A DNA stretch of 64,000 nt, taken from positions 7,254,001 to 7,318,000 of the forward strand of contig CM075937.1 of the NCBI GenBank assembly GCA_038030265.1, in the 5' to 3' direction. The first letter of the stretch is position 1, and the number at the start of each line of letters is the position of its first letter. This stretch comes from Corythucha ciliata. Its lineage: Eukaryota; Arthropoda; Insecta; Hemiptera; Tingidae. Below are positions 31,779-42,768 of the stretch, piece by piece. A model generated the notes under the pieces. It made no database searches and was not told the DNA's origin. It was given only the letters and a program-made list of their open reading frames with translations. Both the position numbers and the translations under genes were made by a program.

Positions 31779-32187
31779 CACTGGCGGAACTGCACCTATC
31801 GGGGCCCGGAGCGGAAATCTCCATAAGAGGCCCCTCAAGTTGAGTTTTCTCCACTTTAGCAACAAAGCAATTTTTTCTATATTTTAGCAAAAATTATCAC
31901 TGTTCCCTGTTTGAGCTGGAAATTAGCGTTTTTGTTACGTATTTTCCTCAATATTAGCAGCAAAATAGTAGGTTTTTCCACAAATTGTTATAATTTAGCG
32001 TTATAACAAAGCGCTATAATTTAGCGAATTTTTCTCAGCCGCAAATCAGCGGTTTTTCCGCTTGTTCTCAATTTGCCACCAGAAGCCGCGAACTCGCGTA
32101 TTTTCAATGTTTGATGCTAATTGAAATTATTCACAATTTTGGCCGCGAATTAGGGATTTTCCTCAATTTGACCCGCGAACTAGCGCT
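31779..32187. mobile_element. hAT-like element end plus M1 minisatellite, cut by gap
   Basis: The segment starts cactggcggaactgcacc, then cggggcccgg, the same end as at 41108 and, inverted, at 17879. M1 repeats follow up to the run of N. The other end is not visible. Confidence 0.55.
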
Positions 32188-32687
32188 NNNNNNNNNNNNN
32201 NNNNNNNNNNNNNNNNNNNNNNNNNNNNNNNNNNNNNNNNNNNNNNNNNNNNNNNNNNNNNNNNNNNNNNNNNNNNNNNNNNNNNNNNNNNNNNNNNNNN
32301 NNNNNNNNNNNNNNNNNNNNNNNNNNNNNNNNNNNNNNNNNNNNNNNNNNNNNNNNNNNNNNNNNNNNNNNNNNNNNNNNNNNNNNNNNNNNNNNNNNNN
32401 NNNNNNNNNNNNNNNNNNNNNNNNNNNNNNNNNNNNNNNNNNNNNNNNNNNNNNNNNNNNNNNNNNNNNNNNNNNNNNNNNNNNNNNNNNNNNNNNNNNN
32501 NNNNNNNNNNNNNNNNNNNNNNNNNNNNNNNNNNNNNNNNNNNNNNNNNNNNNNNNNNNNNNNNNNNNNNNNNNNNNNNNNNNNNNNNNNNNNNNNNNNN
32601 NNNNNNNNNNNNNNNNNNNNNNNNNNNNNNNNNNNNNNNNNNNNNNNNNNNNNNNNNNNNNNNNNNNNNNNNNNNNNNNNNNNNNNN
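32188..32687. other. Assembly gap (500 N)
   Basis: Exactly 500 N, so probably a placeholder of unknown true length. Open frames crossing it are meaningless. Confidence 0.99.
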
Positions 32688-33040
32688 TGTCCTAGTTCGA
32701 CGTATTCCCGCATAAAGGCGTTATATTGAAGCTTGAGACTCGGATTTTTAAGGAGTTTGTCCTTGAGGTTAAGGAATCGCTTGGATGCCGATTGAAACGA
32801 CGAAGAAAAATCAGGAACATCGCTTTTAAACGGTAGTCTGACGACGTAGCGACCACATGAGAGCCGATAGTGAGTGTGAGTAAAATGTGTTTCACACGCA
32901 TCGTCTTCTGGATTTTTAATTTTGTCGTGTGATGGCTCTTCGATTTCCCAAAAGCGCTTTAGGCTTTCGTTAAGACCTTGATAATCATCAACGAGTGCCA
33001 CGAGAAAAGTACCTTGAGGTTCCACGGAAAATTTTCCCAT
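32688..33040 (-). pseudogene. pol: BEL/Pao retrotransposon pol fragment
   Basis: The minus-strand frame contains LKRFWEIEEPS, then a DDACETHF segment, GRYVVRLPFK and FMREYVELG. That series is the conserved linker between protease and reverse transcriptase of BEL/Pao pol proteins. It runs into the N gap, so the RT may lie inside the gap. No LTR of this element was recognised nearby, and the start is not a true gene start. Confidence 0.8.
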
Positions 33041-34513
33041 TACAACCTCTTATCTTCATCCCCTCCTCAACCAATCCACGAACCCCAAAGCATATTGTTT
33101 CGTTAAAGAGGGGTTGTTCGCTTCACCACTATGAAACTAATGGATGCTCACTATTAAGTTTCTCAATAAAAAAAGAAGTTAATACATTTTATTTCTTCGG
33201 AGCAGTCGCAATTATTGTAAGGCATTGTTTTTATAGAAGATGAATGAGAATAGGGACCTTATAGATTTGTGGTATTTTTAAAAGAACTTTATGGATCTAT
33301 TGTTTTCTTATGCGCAATCCAGAAAAATCCCCATCTGAGCCCCACCTCCAAGAAAAATTCAAAAATCAGTGACCTAGGGGTGGACTTTGGATGGCGATAA
33401 ACTGTCACTCAAAAGAGGACAATAATAGCCCGTTATTATATTTCTCGTGAAAGCCCCCATTCAACAACCGACATCGACCTTCCCCCCCCCTCCCTACCAC
33501 CATGTTTACTCCTTTACAAGAAGACGCGAAAAGAGTCGGGACTCTTCTGAATGATGTAACCACGGTGTGACGGGGAGGGGAGGGAGAAAAAAAGTCGTCG
33601 AAGAGTCTAGACAACAATCGGGGTGGAGGGAGGGGTTTTGAGCCCCGGGGATGTGATCCTCTCCAACCCCTTCAGATTCTCCTTCGCAACTTCTCATCCA
33701 ACCCCCGGCGCAATCTAACTCTTTTAGAGAACTTATCCACCCCCGAAGCCTTTTCTACCCGCGCTCATCTCTTGCATGAAAGCTATATTCTCTTGTTTTT
33801 TCCGTCTAAAGTCCCCTCGCCTCTTCCTTTCCTAAAATTTTCCGAGTCGATGACCTACTTGCTAGTCGATAATAATGACTGATGCCCTGTTTTACTGCCC
33901 GATGTCTGTGGATGGTTCCTTTAGTGGAAGAGATTGGGACGCAATTTTTAGAATCAGGAGTAAGATCTTTTATTGCTTAATTTTTAGTAGGTATATCGTT
34001 AAAAGTTTCAGCAAATTTGCTTAGAATCCTTTAGCGTTCAGGGGTAAAGGGATTATGTTTGGCAAAGTAATGTTTCCCCCCCCCCCCCACCAGCACTACC
34101 ACCACATCCACCTTTTTGGACTGCACACTTTATCACCAGCTCTTCAAACAAGCTTTTGAAGCTCCTCCCCTCTTTCCCATCCCAAACATAGAGCTCGTGC
34201 GGACCTCAACAATAGGCTTAATAATCTCTCTCTCTGGGCTATAAGGTGGGAGCAACAATGGGGAGACCACTGTGTAAATCCGCAGAAAGTGGCTTAAAAC
34301 CACCCAGTGTGTTCAATTCATTTGTGAAGAACACCACCACCCCACCCTTTCCAACACCCGCACCAGTACCACACCCTAAATACATAACATTTCTTTAGAG
34401 CGAATTGTGACAGTGCTAGATTTTAATGGAGTTGGAAGTAAGCGATGTAGGGAGAAGGTAAAAATAGGGACCTCAAGAGAAATTTTGAATGATTATTAAA
34501 CTGTAGCTTTGAA
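33041..34513. other. No recognisable gene
   Basis: Spacer with C/G homopolymers (33481, 34077) and pyrimidine-rich stretches. No supported exon. Confidence 0.4.
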
Positions 34514-35868
34514 AATGGGCGTAGCCAGCGGGGGGGCCAGTTGCCCTCCCCCAAAATTCCAAAAATATTTTCCCTGATCTGGCTAACAGAAACAAATTTA
34601 TTATATTTCGCTCCATAAAACCAATTTTGCGGATTTTTCTCACTAAAAAAACAACACATTTTCGCACATCGGTTTCACCAAAAATCAAAAATTCGTGGAT
34701 GTTTGTTGCTGACAAACCGAGTTCGAGGGTCGGCTTAACTTGGAAACCGATTTTGCTGATTTTTCGCACTAAAATCCCATTTTCGCAAAGTTCGACGCGC
34801 AATTTCGTGTGTTTGGGTTAGCTCAAGTCGTGTTTAGCCCGCTGTGCCATACAGACTTTATGTTGGGAGAGAAACTGCCAGCTCTGTTTACCGTCTCAAG
34901 TCTAAAATTTAAAGTTTAGCTCCAAAAGTATCACTTTCCGGGGTGTGGGGGGGGGAGGAGAGAGAAGTTTCAATTTTTCGACATAAAATCCGAAATAGAA
35001 GGCTACAAACGACAGGTTTCCGCAGCAGATATTTCTTTTTTGACGGATAGTGGCCGTTTCTGTGCAAATTTAGTCTCTGATGACCGTGAATTGACGCGAT
35101 TCTAAACCTCCAGATCCTGTTAGAAGCCTGTAAAAAGGCAATGGTTCATCTGTTATTTTCGCCAGTGAATCTGCCCACACTGGCGTGGTGGATCCAGTTT
35201 TTCCTCAAGAGTAGTTGCACAGAATCCCCCCCCCACCATTTAACTCGTGAATGAGCACTATTTGTAGCGTCGAATTGACGTTTTTCTTTAATTTTAGGTG
35301 AAACTGAATGCTTTTTCTCAATTCTACCTCCAACTATAGCCTATTTTCTTCATTTTAACCGCACAAAGGTCTCCAAAAACCGTGAAATAACGCATCTTTG
35401 ATTTACTATTCTAATTGCGGCCAGCACTGGGCATCGCCTATAAACCGCGAATAGGTGCGTTCTGTCAATTTCAGCCGCAAAAGAACAGTTTTTAATCAAT
35501 GTAACCTGTAAATGAACGCTATTTCTCAATTTTAGCCACGACAATTACACAATAATCAACAAAAAACTGTGACAATTTTGCCAATTCATTTTCCCTCAAT
35601 TTTAGCCGCAAATTCTTGCTTTAATCTCAATTCTGCCTTGAGCAATTCCCCCCTTCAAATTTCAGCAGTGAAAAGGTCCGCATAATACTCATGTTGACGA
35701 ATTTAATTAATTTTGATCCGGACGTTGCATCGCGAACCTTAAAATAGGTGTTTTCCTCAATGCGCCTTAATTTTAGGCGAAATTAAGAACTTTTTCAAAA
35801 ATTTGTGCGCTAAGTCGCCCTCTTTCTCGATAATACCCGCAAATTCGCTATATAAATGTTTAAAAACA

Positions 35869-38428
35869 CACTGGGAAAAAGAGTCGGTTCCGGAACTCGG
35901 TTGAAACAGTAGTTTCAACCGTTAAACTTAACCGTGAAAAATAAACGTCATTCTGTTAAAGACGGCTCCAACGTTAAGAGTGCAAACAACCGTGTATTTA
36001 ACAGACTTTTCTACACTTTCACGTGCTTAACCGTACAAACAAAGTCGGTTGAGCTGAAAACTTGTCGCCCAGCCGGTGCGAATAACGGTAAAACCGAGGT
36101 GAATGACCGTATTACCGACCTGAATGAAGGTAAAACAGAGTTGGAAGACGGTAAAACCGAGTTGAATGGCGGTAAAACCGAGTTGAATGACGGTGAAATC
36201 AAGTTGGAATGATGGGGAAACCGAGTTGAATGACGGTGAAACCGTGTTGAGCGACCATGTTACCGACCTGAATGAAGGTAAAACAGAATTGGAAGACGGT
36301 AAAACCGAGTTGAATGACGGTAAAACCGAGGTGAATGACCGTATTACCGACCTGAATGAAGGTAAAACAGAGTTGGAAGACGGTAAAACCGAGTTGAATG
36401 ACGGTAAAACCGAGTTGAATGACGGTGAAATCAAGTTGGAATGATGGGGAAACCGAGTTGAATGACGGTGAAACCGTGTTGAGCGACCATGTTACCGACC
36501 TGAATGAAGGTAAAACAGAATTGGAAGACGGTAAAACCGAGTGTCGAGCTGAATGACGGTAAAACCGAGTTGAACGACCGTATTACCGACCTGAATGAAG
36601 GTAAAACAGAGTTGGAAGACGGTAAAACCGAGTTGAATGACGGTGAAATCAAGTTGGAATGATGGAGAAACCGTGTTGAATGACGGTAAAACCGAGCGAA
36701 GTGACGGTAAAGCAGAATTTAATGACGGTGAAATCGAGCTGAATGACGGTAAAACCGAGTTGAACGACCGTATTACCGACTTGAATGAAGGTAAAACAGA
36801 GTTGGACGACGGTAAAACCGAGTTGAATGACGGTAAAACCGAGTTGAATGACGGTGAAATCAAGTTGGAATAATGGGGAAACCGAGTTGAATGACGGTGA
36901 AACCGTGTTGAGCGACCATGTTACCGACCTGAATGAAGGTAAAACAGAATTGGAAGACGGTAAAACCGAGTTGAATGACGGTAAAACCGAGTTGAACGAC
37001 CGTATTACCGACCTGAATGAAGGTAAAACAGAGTTGGAAGACGGTAAAACCGAGTTGAATGACGGTAAACCCGAGTTGAATGACGGTGAAATCAAGTTGG
37101 AATGATGGAGAAACCGAGTTGAATGACGGTAAAACAGAATTCAATGACGGTGAAATCGAGCTGAATGACGGTAAAACCGAGTTGAACGACCGTATTACCG
37201 ACCTGAATGAAGGTAAAACAGAGTTGGAAGACGGTAAAACCGAGTTGAATGACGGTAAAACCGAGTTGAATGACGGTGAAATCAAGTTGGAATGATGGAG
37301 AAACCGTGTTGAATGACGGTAAAACCGAGCGAAGTGACGGTAAAGCAGAATTCAATGACGGTGAATTGAAATGACGGTGGTGAATTTTCTACTTATTGTT
37401 TTGTACTATGTTTGAATATATTTCGTGTTTCTTCTTTCACGACTTCTTCGCATGTGAACTAAAATTTACGTTCATCCCATTTCCAATCTTATTTTAATCT
37501 TTTTTTTTACCAATAACAGAATTTCAGAACACACACTTTCACGGTAACTCAAATTTTTTTTTAGGGTCTCAAACAAGAAAGGCCGAACCGTGCGTCGAGA
37601 GAAATCAGGATTTGAAATGGAAATTTAATCTGCGGTTTACCTCTGACGCTCGGCTCAACCATTTTTTGCGGCAAATTTGGCCGTAAAGAATCAGTAAGGC
37701 TAACCGTGAAAAGTGGAAGCACGTACCGAGAAAGTCGGTGACAAATTACCGTTTGTACCACAGTAGAAACGGTATATTCTACCGTATGCTGACGGTAGTA
37801 TATACCGTTATTTCACGGTTGACACCAGACTCAAGACGGTATTTCTTAACCGAGTAGAGATACCTGTTTTACCGTTGAGTAACCGTTGATGCAACCGTCA
37901 TGACAGTAGAATTTTACCGTTTTTTTTTCTGCTGATGTTACCGTATAATATCCAAAATTCGGTTCGCCACTACCGTAAACACACTGCTGGACTAACCGCC
38001 TGACACGGCTGTGATTACCGAGTATACGGTCAGCTTTCACCGATGTTAGACAGTTGCTGTAACAGACAAGGGAGTTGTGGGTCGGAAGAATCTACCGTAA
38101 AGTAACGGTTAGAGTTAACCGTCTAGTGACGGTTCATTCAACAGATATGTCTCAACTGACTGGGATCATGTGTTTAACCGTGTTTGTGGCTTGACCGTCA
38201 GACTCGGTTGCAAACATTTTACCGACAATATGCGCTAACCGAGTGCATTTAACCGTATCAAGCTTGTCGGTAGATTTTACCGACAACATGCGTTAACCGA
38301 GTCAAGACGTGCATTCAACCGTATCAAGCTTGTCGGTTGACATTACAGACTCGAGACGGCTGCAAACATTTTTCCCGAGATTTCTCGGTTAAAATTAACC
38401 GAGAAAGTGCCTCTTTTTTTCCCCAGTG
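35869..38428. mobile_element. CACTA-like non-autonomous element, 2.56 kb
   Basis: It starts cactgggaaaaag and ends with the inverted form (tttccccagtg), flanked on both sides by ca. The empty site is in this same window near 218 (aaaaacagtcaatt), so the boundaries are supported directly. Both flanks of the interior are crowded with short direct and inverted words (aaccgt, acggtt, ctcggtt, aaccgag), like the subterminal transposase-binding repeats of CACTA/EnSpm elements. The centre is a 21-bp minisatellite. No transposase is encoded. Confidence 0.75.
36080..37375. repeat. 21-bp minisatellite with higher-order repeats
   Basis: The basic unit is gacggtaaaaccgagttgaa plus t. Variants (gaagacggt, gaccgtattaccgac) are arranged into larger repeats of roughly 210-230 bp that recur about five times. 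Because 21 is a multiple of three and the unit lacks stops in several frames, long repetitive frames are open on both strands (for example a repeated DGKTELN heptad). I treat these as translation artefacts. Confidence 0.9.
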
Positions 38429-38937
38429 CAGTCAATTATCACTTTTTAGCAATGTTCACCGAGATGTTGGTATGAGAAACCACGAACTGGTGACTTCTCT
38501 CAATTTTACCTGCGTGACTGAGCTCCATTTCTCAATTTTAGCCGCAAATGAGCGATTTTTCTCAATTCTACATTGAACGCGCAATTTATTTTGTCAATTT
38601 TAGCCGTGAAAAGAGCACTGTAAACCGTGAGTTAGCGCATTTTCCTAATTTCGGCCCGGACTTTGGATCGCGAGACCGCAAATTGGCGTGTTTTCTCAAT
38701 TTCAACCGCGAACAATGAGCAGATTTATTTCTCAAGTTCAACGTGAATCAGCGCTATTTCTGAATTCTAGCCGTGAATGGGTGTTTTCGCTCAGTACTAG
38801 CCGGAAAATGTCCTTTTCATGGATTTCATCCGCAAACGAGCACTTTTTCTCAGGACGTGCGCCCCTCCCCCCCAAACTCTGAATCCGTGTGCCTGGCTCG
38901 CTGCCCAACCCTTGATCATGGGCTGGCTACGCCCCTG

Positions 38938-41107
38938 GGTTGGAAAATGGAGAAACATCAAAACAAGGAGGTTTATGCCGAGGAGACCTCTGGCTTCATT
39001 TTGTTATCATCGTTTTTCATACCATCAACTGTAACATAATAAGAACACTGGGATCATAAATATTATTTAAAACCCTCTCGTTTTCACTTTTGTTCACGTA
39101 ATAATCGAGGATATAGAACATTCTCTCATCCCCCACTCCCCCCCCACCCAACACTGAATGACTACTGCGTCGGTAGTTTACAATAAAGGACCCCAAACAA
39201 CTTATTGATTGCCCAATTACCTGTCTGTGTGGTCCATCGATGGGGATGAGGATAAACGCGCATTAATAGCTTTTTCCCCCCTTGATGAAGGAGGGGCGAT
39301 GGGGATCACCCCGCTAGCTATTTAAACAAGATCGATTATTTGGGCAGTACCGAGAAAGTAAAATTTATAGCTTATTTATTTATTTTTCTACCGCACCCCC
39401 TCACACTACCAGCTAGGTACTGTTTTGTTTTTACGAACCAAACTTTCATTTAATTCACTTTTAAGTAGGTCCCCAGCGCACGTTTTTAACTGTCTTCATC
39501 CCTTCTTGAAGGAAGAAGTTTTTCTGAAGAAAAAAAAAAAATATATTCATTGACGTATGATGGTGGTGAAAGTGTGCGTGTGGGGAGCGGGAGACTTTTT
39601 CTTCCGATAAAGGTTGACAACTGAGGTATTGTGAGCGTGTACCTTCGTGGTTGTGGGACAGAGGACAGGGAGAATAAAGCGCAGATGTCTAAATTCTCCT
39701 GGTCAGGGACACAGTGTTCAAGGGAGGTCCCTTCTCCTCTTTAAAACGGTGTATGACCCTTCAATGGTCAGGAGTGATGTTTGGTGGGACTGGGAAAGGG
39801 GGGGGAAGGTCCGAAGCTAGCCACACCGGTGGACATTTTATTGTGTTTAAAAAGACCAGGTGCGTAGTTAAAAGTCTTCGTGGTGGCTTTTCCGCCTCGC
39901 AGTCTCCCATAATACAACATTTGATTTACCTTTTACTAGCGTTAAATAGACATTATAAAACTTTACTCCCATTCCTCCAGCCCTCTTCCATTCATCTTGC
40001 TAACCATTTATAAGCCGGGTCTTCCTCGTTTTGAGAACAGTTACAAATGAGATCACCGGAAAGATTACAATAAAAATAGGAAAAACAAGGAGCCCTTCCT
40101 CGCCCAAGCATTCCGAATGTTTCTCTGAATCCTTTTAGGGAGAAATCAAAAAATGCCTTCGAAGGTATACAAAAGAGAACGCTCTGGGGGGAGGGTGATC
40201 CTCGGCCAAGACGAAGGGCATCCATCACGTTGATTAATATTTCGTGATACTCTTTCTCTCGAAGATGTAGGGAGAGCACATCATTAGCTCTTGATGAGCT
40301 TTCGGTGTGTCATTTCCCACCCCATGCCACCTCCCCCCCATCCCTTTGCCATTACGATAAAACTGACATAACACGTCATATTTCCTATTTATACTTGAAA
40401 AGTCGGCGAACTGTTCGGACCCCGTTTGAAGGATTCATTGTGAGGGGCGTGGGGGGTGGGGGCAGAGTTCAGCGCGAGGCGGTGAGCGTGTGTTTCTGTT
40501 TGTAACAGCTCTATAGATTGTTTGACTGACGCGTGACTTGAGTGATAACGCTGGGTTAGAGTGTGAGAAGAGGGGGGGAGGAATTCACGCACGACGGTGG
40601 TAATTTGATAAAGCCGACCATCAGGGACGAAGGATGTGTGAATGAGGATTAAGTGTTGTAGTCATCTCCTCGGTTGAGCGACTCCGTCAATAGGTGTCGA
40701 AGCTTAGATTATTGCGTTTGGCGCAGACAACGCCCAAATTTGAAGTTTAGCAAAAAAAAGGGGGGGGGCGGATGAGAACTTCTAGGTTTCGCAGCTGCAC
40801 AGTATATGAGGCGGGAGATTTGTCGTTGAGCTCTCTACTTACTCCCCCCCCCCCGCAACAACAACCTATTCATCTAATTTTATAACATTTTGTTTCAGAT
40901 GAGTGCGTTCTGTCATTCACATTATTGTAAAAAACAAGTGAGGAATGATGCCTGTGTGTGGTCGTCCGTCAGTGTTAGAGTGTAGACGTAGCGGAAAAAC
41001 GTTGATGCAGAGTTTTTACTTTTATGCAGTCAGCACATGCATAATTGCATAGAGGGAGGGGGGGTCGCATGGTTTTGCTAAGATACAAACATGCTGACGG
41101 ACAGCAC
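38938..41107. other. No recognisable gene
   Basis: Spacer with C/G runs. A possible acceptor (tttgtttcag) before an ATG at 40899, with a weak donor 39 bases on, is too short to call. No repeat family of this window was recognised here. Confidence 0.4.
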
Positions 41108-41444
41108 CAGTGGCGAAACAACACCTATCAGGGCCCGGGTGGGAATTCTCTAGGAGGCCCTTTAGCCTCTAATTAAACTAGGAAAATACTTTTTAGTAGC
41201 GTTGAAGTCCTGGGGGAGGGGGGATCAGATTTAAAGTGAGGGGAGAGGAATAATTTCACATTTTAGTCATCATTCCACCCAGCCAGCACACTCTTGAATC
41301 TGGATGTGAAGGCTTCACTTCGTTTAACTAAAAAAGTCTTCGACGGCGTCTCTACTAAGCAGGCTTCACCTAAACATTATTTTATAGTTTGTCTCCATCA
41401 TAACTAAATAAAGAAGGGATGAACTGACGGAGGGGAAAAAACAG

Positions 41445-41452
41445 TATATAAA
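41445..41452 (+). promoter_or_regulatory. TATA box of the 5' LTR
   Basis: TATATAAA in the U3 part of the LTR, about 110 bases before the hairpin array. Transcription would start some 30 bases downstream. Confidence 0.6.
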
Positions 41453-41564
41453 GATATGATTTTTCCCTTTTCAAGCATTCTCGAGTCAGTCTTCAAACCT
41501 GTCTTTTGGAGTAAAAATCGTCTTGTGTTATTAATCTTTAAAGTAGACTACCGCTTCCGCCAGA

Positions 41565-41795
41565 GTGGAGACCCGAGGGCCAGTACCGAGAACGTACCAC
41601 CCCTCGACTCCGCTTCACCGGGGTGTAGAAAACTTAAAGAAAAAACTGCTCATTCCTGTGAGAGTGAAGACCCGAGGGCCAGCACCGAACACGTGTCACC
41701 CCTCGACTTCACTCAACCGGAAAGTGCACGGTCAACCTCTGATTGCGTAGAGACCCGAGGGCCAGTACCGAGCACGTACCATCCCTCGACTCTAC
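41565..41795 (+). repeat. Three covarying 49-base hairpin units in the LTR
   Basis: Units at 41565-41613, 41664-41712 and 41747-41795 each fold as outer stem, inner stem cgaggg/ccctcg and apical stem. The outer stems are gtggag/ctccgc, gtgaag/cttcac and gtagag/ctctac: the bases change but pairing is kept. Apical stems gtac/gtac, gcac/gtgt and gtac/gtac also covary. The units lie downstream of the TATA box, so would be in the RNA. They are repeated in the 3' LTR at 46519-46749. Confidence 0.8.
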
Positions 41796-41867
41796 CAATC
41801 AGAAGATAGCGTTTCGGTGACAGATCACACGCAAAAGATTGTTGTTGGGAAGGCATCCTACAACACT

Positions 41868-41885
41868 TGGTGACCCCGACGTGAT
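41868..41885 (+). promoter_or_regulatory. Primer-binding site for tRNA-Trp
   Basis: The sequence tggtgaccccgacgtgat, two bases after the LTR, is complementary to the 3' end of animal tRNA-Trp including CCA. CsRn1-clade elements are known to use tRNA-Trp. Confidence 0.8.
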
Positions 41886-41981
41886 CTTTCTCACCGCGGC
41901 AACTCAGCGCGATCGTCCTCACAGCAGCAACCATCTCGACGCGATAGTTCACTCCGTCGGTACACAGTCCATTCCTTCAAG

Positions 41982-42768
41982 ATGGTCGACCAAGCCCATG
42001 GAGACATCCACGACGCACCAGGTGCCGCTATGAACTCCTATTCACCGAAGTTACCAACATTCTGGGAAGAAGGCCCAGTTCTCTGGTTCATCCAAGTCGA
42101 AGCCTTGTTCGCGGCGAACAACATCGTCGGAGAAGTCCGACAGTTTCAGATACTCCTGGGTCAACTGCCGTATAAAATTCTCACCCAGGTAGCGGACCTG
42201 GCTCGAGATCCCGGAGTGAACCCGTATTCGACCATCAAAAATCGTCTTACAACTATCTTCAGTCAGAGTGAGGAACGAAGGCTAACACGTCTGCTGGAAG
42301 AAACTCATCTCGGTGACGCTAAGCCTTCGCAGTTGTTTCGTCAGATGCAAGCATTAGCTGGAAATAGTGCTAACGACCAGGTGCTCAAGACGGTTTGGCT
42401 CCGTGCTTTACCACCGCGAATGAAAACCATTTTAGCTGTACTCGAAGAAGACGACACCGCTAGAATCGCCGAGGTAGCAGACAAAATTCATGAGTCGGAT
42501 CAAGGGAACTACCATCAAATATCTTCCGTCGACCCTCGTGTAGAAAATCTCGCACAAGAAATACGACAACTCAGGCTCAGCCTATCGGAAATACAACAAT
42601 CTCGAAGCCGTTCGTCTACTCCTAACTATCGCCGAAAACGTTCAAAATCCTCAACACGTCAGAAACATACGTTTTTACCATTACCGTTTCAAGGAAAAAG
42701 CAAGGAAATGTTCACAACCTTGCCAGTGGAAAGGTGCTGGTAACGAGTCTCCGGTGTCGGAAAACTAA
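41982..42768 (+). pseudogene. gag: CsRn1-type gag with a disrupted zinc-binding end
   Basis: The first ATG after the primer-binding site opens MVDQAHGDIHD. The capsid hallmark LPTFWEEGPVLWFIQVEALF follows, then LLEETHLGDAKPSQLFRQM and LRALPPRMKTIL, all typical of CsRn1-class gag. The frame is intact for about 220 codons. Around 42655-42670 the family's Cys-His motif appears only in the +1 frame (FYH, then ARKCSQPC) and its first Cys is Arg. The original frame ends at 42743; the +1 frame stops at 42766-42768. A one-base indel is the simplest explanation. Confidence 0.8.

Larger units (their letters stand above)
34514..38937. mobile_element. hAT-like non-autonomous element, both ends present
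   Basis: Starts aatgggcgtagccagc and ends ggctggctacgcccctg, inverted copies. Flanks gctttgaa and ggttggaa agree at 6 of 8 bases, as expected for an old 8-bp duplication. Its left third matches 11119-12345 and its right part matches 1-775. A 2.56-kb CACTA-like element is nested at 35869-38428; without it the element is about 1.86 kb. The interior is M1-type minisatellite with no transposase. Confidence 0.7.
41305..41865 (+). repeat. 5' LTR
   Basis: Begins tgtgaaggcttc and ends catcctacaaca (TG...CA). It holds aataaa at about 41407, a TATA box, and three 49-base hairpin units. It differs from the 3' LTR at about 41459 and about 41716. Confidence 0.95.

Noticed and set aside
32111..33040. Open frames of 194 and 286 codons
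   Set aside because: Most of their length is the N gap; only the BEL/Pao part (32688-33040) is real.
36011..37355. Several 70-150 codon frames as repeat proteins
   Set aside because: They exist on both strands over the same 21-bp array, with no flanking gene structure.
40896..40945. Possible exon after tttgtttcag with an ATG
   Set aside because: Only 39 bases to a weak donor and no protein similarity.
41456..41809. 117-codon frame repeated at 46410-46763
   Set aside because: It lies wholly in the LTR and reflects the hairpin units; the duplicate is simply the other LTR.
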